Shown here: piece after piece, positions 56,880 to 64,000 of the stretch
Layout: each line of letters begins with the position of its first letter
Position numbering within the stretch: the stretch's first letter is position 1
The notes under the pieces: model-generated
Databases searched by the model: none
What the model was told of the DNA's origin: nothing
The model's input: only the letters and a program-made list of their open reading frames with translations
Made by a program: the position numbers and the translations under genes
Assembly: GCA_009760855.2 (NCBI GenBank)
Contig: WPIO01000018.1
Span: 6,105,001-6,169,000, forward strand
Direction of reading: 5' to 3'
DNA from: Cristatella mucedo
Lineage: Eukaryota > Bryozoa > Phylactolaemata > Cristatellidae
DNA length: 64,000 nucleotides

Positions 56880-58040
56880 AGCACGTGCACAGCTACCAAA
56901 GAGAGCTCAGCCTGGTCGAGTGCTGCACAGGCGAGTGAGATCGATGCCGAGCGTAAGATAGCAGCAGCTCACTTGCTCTCGATCAGAGCACTTGAAAGCT
57001 TACCGCCCACTTAGCGAACACTTGTAGATCACAAATGCACAGACACCAGCAGCTGACAAGCAAACAGAGAGGTCCCCTGGGTCAATGCTTAGGGGCAAGG
57101 TGCCCCCACCTTACGACCCAGGTCGTGGATTTGAATCTCTATCCAGGGGCTTTTAAAAACACTGCGCCAGAGAATCAATGCACAAGTGTTGATGCAATGC
57201 ACTATTTCAAGCATGCAAAAGTGAATACACTATCATCTTTATGGAATACGCTACAGCAAACATTTAGAGGCCCAGAAAATTAATTAGCAAGTCTTATTGC
57301 ATGTAGCATAAGCTGAATCATGCACTGGTACACATCCAGACCGCAGGCGCTCACCAAAAAGTTCACATGCGCTGAAGGAAAGCTAATCGGAACGGGTGTT
57401 TTTGGTGTCAAGACTTTAAAAACTAAAAAGTCGCTGCTAGTTGCTGGCACTAGCTAGTAGATCGATAACCAAAATACAATTATAGTTTATTTAACATTGT
57501 AGGACCGTAAGAACATTTGGTCTTTATCCAAGCACTGTATGCATGCAGGGGAGTGGGCTCGAGCCCCCACAGTCTTGGTAAAAAAGGCAGGTATCTAACC
57601 CCTTGACCAAAGCAAGTGTATTCAAATTAATGCTAGGGACGGCAAGATGATTAGATGCTGAGTAATGCAAGGGCACGTGACTGGAGGAGCAACAAGGTCG
57701 GATGGGTAGGCATGTCCAAGCGAGAGCAGCGAGACCTGTAAGCCAGACTGAAGATCTTAAAAATCGATTCAATGCTACATAGGGAGCTGGTTGAGCTCTC
57801 ACATAAGTGGCTCCATATGGCAGCAGCTATCCAGCTGTTACAGACAAGACTACTCACTAAGTTTTGCAGATGTTGAGCACGATTAAGGGCATGGGCCGGT
57901 AGGCGGGGTCTTTATTAAAGAAAGTATCACGTGATAATTTAGAATCAGCAGCAGCTTGCGAGAATTCGATCCGGTGTATCCTCCAACTTCCTTAAATAGG
58001 ATCACGTGACCACAATGCCCAGCTGTTTACTCTGGAGCCG
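56880..58040. other. Upstream of the TRIM gene; no gene recognised
   Basis: Likely contains the TRIM promoter. 57545–57615 resembles a decayed SINE2 head (GTGGGCTCGAGCCCCCACAG). Confidence 0.3.
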
Positions 58041-58044
58041 CATG

Positions 58045-58118
58045 TAAAGTGCCTAGAAAGAGATTGAGTTCTCAGAGGGAAATTTATCAAATCTATTATT
58101 ATTATTGTTATTATTATA
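58045..58118 (+). mobile_element. LINE-A tail fragment
   Basis: ATGTAAAGTGCCTAGAAAGA, GATTGAGTTCTCAGAGGG and an ATTATTATT tract. Confidence 0.8.
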
Positions 58119-58229
58119 AGGAAAACATTGTAATAAACGATTGTTACAATTCAATAGTTAGTGTAGCCTAACGCTCTACTTGAGTAAAGGCATTAGCAAT
58201 AACCGAACTCAGACCAATAGGCCAGGTGC

Positions 58230-59260
58230 ATAGAACCTTTTGAAGGCATTCAAACCGTCGGAATCTGCTGCGGCAACTGAGAAACCGAATACTTGCCTTG
58301 CCGATATTCGATCCTGGATGTCGGAAAACTTCTTGAAACTAAATGACGATAAAACCGAACTGCTGCTCATAGGACACCCTAAGTGTGTGGCTGAATTAAA
58401 AGCCTTCGCTCTTCTAATAGGTTATGCTGTTGTGCGACCATCACAACGCGCTCGAAATGAAGGTGTCGTTTTCGACAGCTGTCTAAATTTTAAAAGCTTC
58501 ATTCAGAAAACTTCTTCTACTGCTAGCCATCACATCCGATCCTTATCTAAGAAAGGAGCTGTCTTACACGGTGGCTTGCAAAAAATTTAACTAGCTCCTT
58601 AGTTCTGTCTCGGCTTGATTATTGTAATTCCCTTTTGGCTGGGCTGCCAAAGAAAGCAACTAGATCACTGCAGTTGACTATGAATATCGCTGAAAGGCTA
58701 GTTTTCAAGTCCCAGAGGTTTGAGCACGTGTCTCCTTTGCTAAAAGAGCTAGAATGGATGCCGGTTGAGCAACGGATACAAAGCAAAGTTCTTACGCTGA
58801 CCCAAAAGGCCGGCCACGGATTGGCTCCTTCGTACCTAGCTGAACTGCTGCATCAGTTTCAGCCTCTTCGTGCCCTCAGGTCCTGTGTGGACAATAAATT
58901 AGCTGTTCCATTCCTCCGCTTAAAGACCGTTGGCGACAGAAGCTTGAGCTCTGCAGGTCCTAGACTGTGGAGCTCGCTTCCACAATTCTTACGCAACGGC
59001 AACTACTCTTCTGCTGCCGACTATGGCACATACTTTTCAGCGGTCCTGAGCTGCTACTTCCATGCTACTCACTACCTCAACTGCTCTCCTGACTCAGCTA
59101 TGCTTCTCACTTTCTCTTTGTTGAGTGAGATAAAGTCTGTTGGCCACCGAATGCGTACCGAAAGTCGCTTAGGCTGTGAGTGCGCTATACAAAACTCTCC
59201 TCCCTAACCCCCACATAGTCTTAATGACTTTGTGAAGTTACAGGTGGAGATACATTAAAG
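58230..59260 (+). mobile_element. LINE-B copy, RT C-terminal half
   Basis: DIRSWMSENFLKLNDDKTEL, HPKCVAELKAFALLIG, GLPKKATRSLQLTMNIAERL, LLKELEWMPVEQRIQ, SYLAELLHQF, TVGDRSLSSAGPRLW and FATHYLNCSP-like end, then the 3' terminus. Two frames join near 58590, so it is dead but fairly young. Confidence 0.85.
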
Positions 59261-59725
59261 GGCAGGATGTATATGTATATATGTTTACATGTATGTATAT
59301 AAGCAGTTTGCCTTTGACGGCAGAGATCGTAGGCTCGAGCTATTCAATATAAGTGAAGCACCTGGCTAGAGATCAAGTTCTCTTTGATGGTTATGCCAAT
59401 TAATTTGTTCCATTCCTTTGCTCAAAGACTGTTAGCGACAGACGCATTTGACCAGCAGGTTCTTGACTTTGAAGCTCACAGTCAGGATTAGTAGGCAACG
59501 ACAGCGGCTCCTCGGCAGCAGAGTGCGGCATATACTAACTATGCAGCTGCTGGGCTCTACCGCGTCCACTGCTATTCACTATTCTTCGACAGCCCTACTT
59601 AATCTGCTATGCTTACTTCTTTCACTTAGCTGTGTGCAGTGTTTTGGCTACCGTATGCACTCCCACGGTCGCCCTGGCTTTGAGTGGGCTACGAAGACCA
59701 TCTCCAGCGTCACAACCACTTAGTG

Positions 59726-60075
59726 CAGTGGTTCTCAACTTGTGGGTCGCGACCCTTTTGGGGGTCGAACGACTCTTTCACAGAGGTCGCCTAAGACCAT
59801 CGGACGCGTCCATCGGACCGACTCGTCTTTCACGTGCTTATGAACGAACGACTCTTTCACAGAGGTCGCCTAAGACCATCGGACGCGTCCATCGGACCGA
59901 CTCGTCTTTCACGTGCTTATGAACGAACGACTCTTTCACAGAGGTCGCCTAAGACCATCGGACGGAAAACACGCATTTCCACATTTTGCACACACTAACT
60001 TTTATGGTTGGGGGCCGTCGCAACATGACAAACTGTATTCAAGGGTCGCGGCATTAGGAAGGTTGAGGACCACTG
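59726..60075. mobile_element. hAT-superfamily MITE with 8-bp target duplication
   Basis: Terminal inverted repeats CAGTGGTTCTCAAC and GGTTGAGGACCACTG (reversed) are typical of hAT/Charlie non-autonomous elements, as are the internal words GGGTCGCGACCC and AAGGGTCGCGGCATTAGG. Flanks ACTTAGTG (59718–59725) and GCTTAGTA (60076–60083) match at six of eight positions, the hAT target length. There is no transposase ORF. The left arm contains a 79-bp tandem duplication. Confidence 0.85.
59766..59963. repeat. 79-bp tandem repeat, 2.5 copies, inside the MITE
   Basis: Units 59766–59844 and 59845–59923 are identical as read, followed by a 40-bp partial unit. Each begins CGAACGACTCTTTCACAGAG. Confidence 0.95.
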
Positions 60076-60368
60076 GCTTAGTAAATGTCGCTTTGCAGAG
60101 TTACAGACGGAGACGCATTATCTTGCACTATATTAGGCCAGCATTGAAGCGGCAGCACTGTGGGTCAGATGGTGGCTCAGGCTGGCGAGAGGCTGCGGAT
60201 AGTGAGAGCTAAAATGGATGCTGTTACAAATGTGCTGTAGCGGCTCCCAGGTAGATTATCCGGCTCACATGGAAGGCTGACGCGACGGCGTGTTAAATCA
60301 GCCACATCGTTTTGGTGACTCCATGTAATTCAAACAGATTGGAGGAGACTGTGCGATAATCAATAGCC

Positions 60369-60543
60369 ATGGCGGCATACGATGGACTTGTCTTCCAGGT
60401 AATAAGAGCACTTCTTTACTGCAGTTTCCGTCGCTATCGGCGTACCTCTGTGCATTGGTGTTCCACCTAAAGGTCGCTAGCTGCGATTACAAGACTCTGA
60501 GCTTCAAGGATATTAGTCGCGTGTTGGATAAGGCTAGCAGCAG
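60369..60543 (+). CDS. Possible gene start with a 26-base intron, product unknown
   Basis: An ATG in good context (TAGCCATGGCGG) opens MAAYDGLVFQ (60369–60398), followed by GTAATA and, after 26 bases ending TTTACTGCAG, an exon 60425–60543 reading FPSLSAYLCALVFHLKVASC and then a DYKTLSFKDISRVLDKASS segment up to a consensus donor (AG|GTAAGAG). Without splicing, the frame from this ATG stops after 33 codons. The second exon has good codon character. I do not recognise the protein and did not find the next exon. The true first exon might instead lie further upstream. Confidence 0.35.
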
Positions 60544-60901
60544 GTAAGAGTGCAGCGTTTTCGGCCTGGTTCCAAACGGAAGCTGAAGTCGCCGCTACAC
60601 CTCGTTGGTGACGCACGCAATCAATATGATGGATGGCTTCGGCAAGCAGAACCTCTCGTAGAAGTCAGAACTGCGCTACGCCGTGATATAGCTCGCATTC
60701 TAGCTATTTATTACTTACTGTCTAATGCCGGCAGGCGCTTACGACTGTAGTGAAGCCATCCAACGCAGCCATCGTTGCTGGACGCCGGCCGGGACGCCGC
60801 GAAATCAGACAGGACTGACAGTCATGAACTCTCCAATTGGCTAGCGTCTTGGCTGGCGCCTAGCAGCGGGAGTGCCGCGCCCTGGCTTGCTAGCCCGAGT
60901 C

Positions 60902-60928
60902 GGGTGGGGGCGGGGGTGGGGGTAGGGG
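60902..60928 (+). promoter_or_regulatory. G-quadruplex-capable tract
   Basis: Five G runs of three to five bases separated by one or two bases. Located 360 bases past the candidate exons at 60369–60543; a role is unknown. Confidence 0.45.
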
Positions 60929-61124
60929 CCCGCTCAACCTTGCGCGCAGCTGCAGTTAGGTGGTGGCGCCATCGCGTGTACCGATCGCAGCTACTTCTTT
61001 ATTCCTAGCCGATGTGCATGCTAGCTTTAGGGATAGCTTAGCCCTGGCGCCGTATAAGATGCCTTCTACCTGTGCGTCGGTGCCTGGCGGCTAGCAGCGT
61101 GGGGTCTTGCGTTAACAAGACTTA

Positions 61125-61335
61125 TTCGTGCTGACACTGTGCATGCTGCCACTAACCATACGTGCATGCAGACCCTGTGCATGTCACCCCTAACCACACT
61201 ATTCATGTTGTTTACCAAGCATGATATTACTCACCATTCATTGTGGTTCCCTTTGCAGCAAATGTAAAGCACCTACACATATATTGAGTTCTCTGAGGGC
61301 GCTTTATAAAGTGTATTATTACTATTATTATTATT
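61125..61335 (+). mobile_element. LINE-A 3' UTR and tail
   Basis: GTGCTGACACTGTGCATGCT, CATGTCACCCCTAACCACA, then the hairpin tail and (ATT)n. 5' truncated. Confidence 0.85.
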
Positions 61336-61339
61336 AGGA

Positions 61340-61848
61340 AAATGACAGTACATGAAGGTTTTATCGTCAACAGTTTGCTCGTGCACGACAGTGGAAAGCC
61401 AGCTGTCCTTGACCCCTGGGTGACGATGACCCTAAAACTCTTTCCCTGTTGTTTTTTGGTTGCGTCAGAAGTCAATCGGTGTTATGTTCTCACGGCGAAA
61501 TGCTGCTAAGAGATACATATTCAAAAGTGGAGAGTTTTAACGAGGAACAGAGCGCCAAGCAGTAGCTCCCGTGAGCGTGTATGTGCCTGTCGTCGGGCGG
61601 CGTGCCCGATATACCGTAATTGTCTATGGTACTCGGGTACCCCGGGGCGGCGCCAATGCTGAATAATAGCAGTAGCCGGTCAAACGGGTATAATTGCACC
61701 GGGGCAGCTCGGAGTATAGCCGCGATGCCTGCCCTTGCCTTAGTGGGTTCGACTAGGGCACGTATCACAGACCCGGCTCCTGGTCCACCTAGCTCAGGTT
61801 AGAATCGAGCTCTTTGCAGGCGATGCAGTTAGGTGATGGACTGCTTGA
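61340..61848. other. Unique sequence, nothing recognised
   Basis: Open frames on both strands without splice or codon support. Confidence 0.35.
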
Positions 61849-61849
61849 A

Positions 61850-63068
61850 TATCGTGAGCGTCGCAGTTGCCACATCACACCACTTCTCGCCGACCTGCAC
61901 TGGCTCCCAGTCAATCAACGCAAAGACTACGTCACGTCACATCCAAGCCAGAGGAAACGTTCCTCATGATATCGGATCGTTCCGAATCTTCTCGACTACT
62001 TCGCTTCCCGAGGCCTGGCTATCGTGCATAGCCTCAAATTCTCTAAACTCACTAGCTGCATGCATTGATGACATCCGCACATGGATGGCAGCAAATTTTC
62101 TAAAACTTAACGATGATAAAACTAACTTACTAGTTATGGGCAAACCCAGTGTGATCCAGAGATTGGACGGGCTGACTCTCAAAATTGGCTCTGGCAGCAT
62201 ATCTCCAGTTGAATCAGCTCGAAATCTAGGTGTCATATTCCAAAGCGACCTCTCGTTAGACGACCATATCAGCTCCACAGTCAAATCCGCCTATTTTCAG
62301 CTTCATAACATTGCTAAAATTCGGGCTTGTTTAGATAAAGATACCACGTCCAAGTTGGTCCATGCATTCGTGACATCCCGTCTCGACTTCTGAAACTCAC
62401 TGCTTACTGGCCTACCAGCATGTGCGATCAGGCGATTGCAGCTGGTGCAAAACTCTGCAGCTAGGCTTGTCTGTCGTGAGCGTCGCAGTTGCCACATTAC
62501 TCCACTTCTCGCCGACCTGCACTGGCTACCAGTCAAGCAACGGATTTACTTCAAGGTTTTGTCACTCACTTTTAGGTCCCTTCATTCTATGGTTCCAGCC
62601 TATCTGTCAGATATAATACCCCATCAGGCCAAGCATCGTACCACCCGCTTTTCGGAATCCAACAGTCTAGAAATACCTCATACAAACCTTAAATCCTTTG
62701 GAGACCGTGCATTTAGTTCATATGCTCCCAAAGCCTGGAACTCCCTCCCGACTTGCGTCACATCATCCATTGACTTGACAACATTTAAAAAGAACCTAAA
62801 AACACCTATTTAGGACAGCATTTAGTGGGTCCCTGTGATTCGTCCCTGATGTGCTTATGCGTGCTGACACTGTGCATGCTGCCACTAACCACATTTGCAT
62901 GTTGACCCTGTGTCACCCCTAACCATATTATTCATTTCGTTTGTTTTTTCAAACATGATCTTACTTACCAGTCAATTGCATTTCACTTTGCAGCAAATGT
63001 AAAGCGCCTAGAGAGAGATTAAGTTCTCTGAGGGCGCTTTATCAAGTGAATTATTATTATTATTATTA
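61850..63068 (+). mobile_element. LINE-A copy, nearly intact RT C-terminus
   Basis: Very like 19527–20690: DDIRTWMAANFLKLNDDKTN, DDHISSTVKSAYFQLHNIAK, LVHAFVTSRLDF, then a TGA where the other copy has Cys (near 62393), the rest of the C-terminus, 3' UTR, hairpin tail and (ATT)n at 63050–63068. The first 180 bases are a rearranged LINE-A segment. Confidence 0.88.
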
Positions 63069-63149
63069 TAGCATTAAGGGACGTCTGTTGTAGCGTCGGA
63101 GGGAGCATGCATTTCTGCTGACTGAGACATGGATGACGCTCTGCACTGG

Positions 63150-63690
63150 TCTATGGTTCAAAACTCTGCAGGCTTGTCTGTCGTGAGCGTCGCAGTTGCC
63201 ACATCATGCCGCTTCTCGTTGACCTGCACTGGCTCCCAGTCAAGTAAAGCATCGACTTGAAAGGTTTTATCACTCACTTTTATTTTCCTTTATTCTTTGG
63301 CTCCAGCCTAACTATCAGATCTACTACCCCTCCAGGCTAAGCATCTTTCCACACTCTCTTTTTGGAATCTAATTGTTTACCTAAACCTCGAACAAACCTC
63401 AAATCTTTTGGAGACCGTGCATTTAGTTCGTATGCTCCCAAAGCCTAGAACCCACTCTCGACCTTCGTCACGACATCTCCTGACTTGACCTTATTTAAAA
63501 AGAAACCAAAAACGCACTTATTTATCACAACATTTAGTGGGTCCCTGTGATTCGTCCTTCATGTGCTCATGCTTGCTGACACAATGCATGCTGCCAGTAA
63601 CTACACTTGCATGCTGACCCTGTGCATGTCACCACCCCTAACCATGTTAATCTTATTGTTTATTGAGCATGCTACCACTAACCATTCAAT
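63150..63690 (+). mobile_element. LINE-A copy, 3' truncated
   Basis: RT C-terminal region with frameshifts, then 3' UTR to TACCACTAACCATTCAATCG, where it stops short of the hairpin tail. An AAT tract and an inverted LINE-A tail follow. Confidence 0.8.
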
Positions 63691-63699
63691 CGTAATATA

Positions 63700-63830
63700 A
63701 TAATAATGAGAGTCCTACACTTGATAAAGCGTCATCAGAGAACTCATTCTCTTTCTAGGCAATTTACATTTGCTGCAAAGGAAACACGATCGAATGGTGA
63801 GCGGTATCATGCTTGATAGTTAACACGAAT
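63700..63830 (-). mobile_element. LINE-A tail, inverted
   Basis: AATAATAATG, then CACTTGATAAAGCGTCATCA and GCAATTTACATTTGCTGCAA: hairpin tail and start of the 3' UTR in reverse. Confidence 0.8.
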
Positions 63831-64000
63831 GGCTGCATGTGCCGCTATTAATCAGGGTTACTACAGAAACAAGGTGTGTTGATCAGCTCCGAGCACCAGT
63901 CGCGGCTAATTGGTGCTACCTGGTTTGTGACGTTGGGCAAAGTCGTACTCATCTAACCTAAGGGTCTCACGCTAAACACGGCACGAGGCCTCGGAGTTCC

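Larger units (their letters stand above)
59405..60125 (+). mobile_element. LINE-B 3' end, split by a hAT MITE
   Basis: Diverged LINE-B C-terminus (59405–59725, ending GGCTACCGTATGCAC and the AGACCATCTCCAGC region) resumes after the MITE at 60084 with GTCGCTTTGCAGAGTTACAG and AGACGCATTA, the usual LINE-B terminus. Confidence 0.7.

Noticed and set aside
57074-57149. tRNA gene candidate, 76 bases with a 7-bp acceptor stem CCCCTGG/CCAGGGG
   Set aside because: The T arm does not pair and the boxes are poor. It looks like chance or a decayed SINE head.

Overview
The window is animal nuclear DNA. Its protein genes are split by GT–AG introns (one GC–AG), it has long gene-free stretches, many non-LTR retrotransposons and SINEs, and microsatellites more than 100 bp long. 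The genes recognised (BABAM1/MERIT40, a C1GALT1C1/Cosmc-like protein, DLAT, two RING/B-box TRIM genes) are metazoan. The single lipoyl domain of DLAT and the repeat families suggest an invertebrate, but I cannot name the species.

Layout. 1–6.9 kb is repeats. It includes a nest in which an L2-like LINE (1193–4028) was hit by a tRNA-SINE (1334–1519) and by a 1.87-kb LTR element (1748–3618) that carries only a gag-like ORF. 6.9–8.8 kb holds the last four coding exons of BABAM1 (+). 8.8–17.6 kb is a convergent C1GALT1C1-like gene (−) with three coding exons whose splice phases chain, and a GC-rich 5' end reaching 18.5 kb. 18.5–26.2 kb is LINE and SINE territory with one possible orphan exon at 21.7 kb. 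26.2–36.4 kb is a complete DLAT gene (+, seven coding exons) whose last intron is filled with LINEs. 36.4–39.7 kb is repeats. 39.8–47.1 kb is a broken TRIM gene (−) in two exons. 48.2–49.4 kb has two LTR-like sequences. 51.5–56.8 kb is a second, largely intact TRIM gene (−). 58.0–64.0 kb is LINE copies, a hAT MITE nested in a LINE, and a possible short gene start at 60.4 kb.

Repeat families, named here for convenience. LINE-A is an L2/CR1-group LINE with a hairpin-bearing 3' tail ending in (ATT)n. LINE-B is a second CR1/L2-like LINE with no such tail. SINE1 is a tRNA-derived SINE with an over-long palindromic anticodon arm. SINE2 has a tRNA head joined to a tail closely resembling the LINE-A 3' end. 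Several copies meet tail to tail at a shared microsatellite.

The genes do not form a pathway. BABAM1 acts in DNA repair and deubiquitination, the Cosmc-like protein in O-glycan synthesis, DLAT in mitochondrial pyruvate oxidation, and TRIM proteins usually in ubiquitin ligation. Exon boundaries come from reading splice signals, frame and family motifs by eye. No alignments or searches were run, and repeat boundaries are approximate unless target-site duplications are given.
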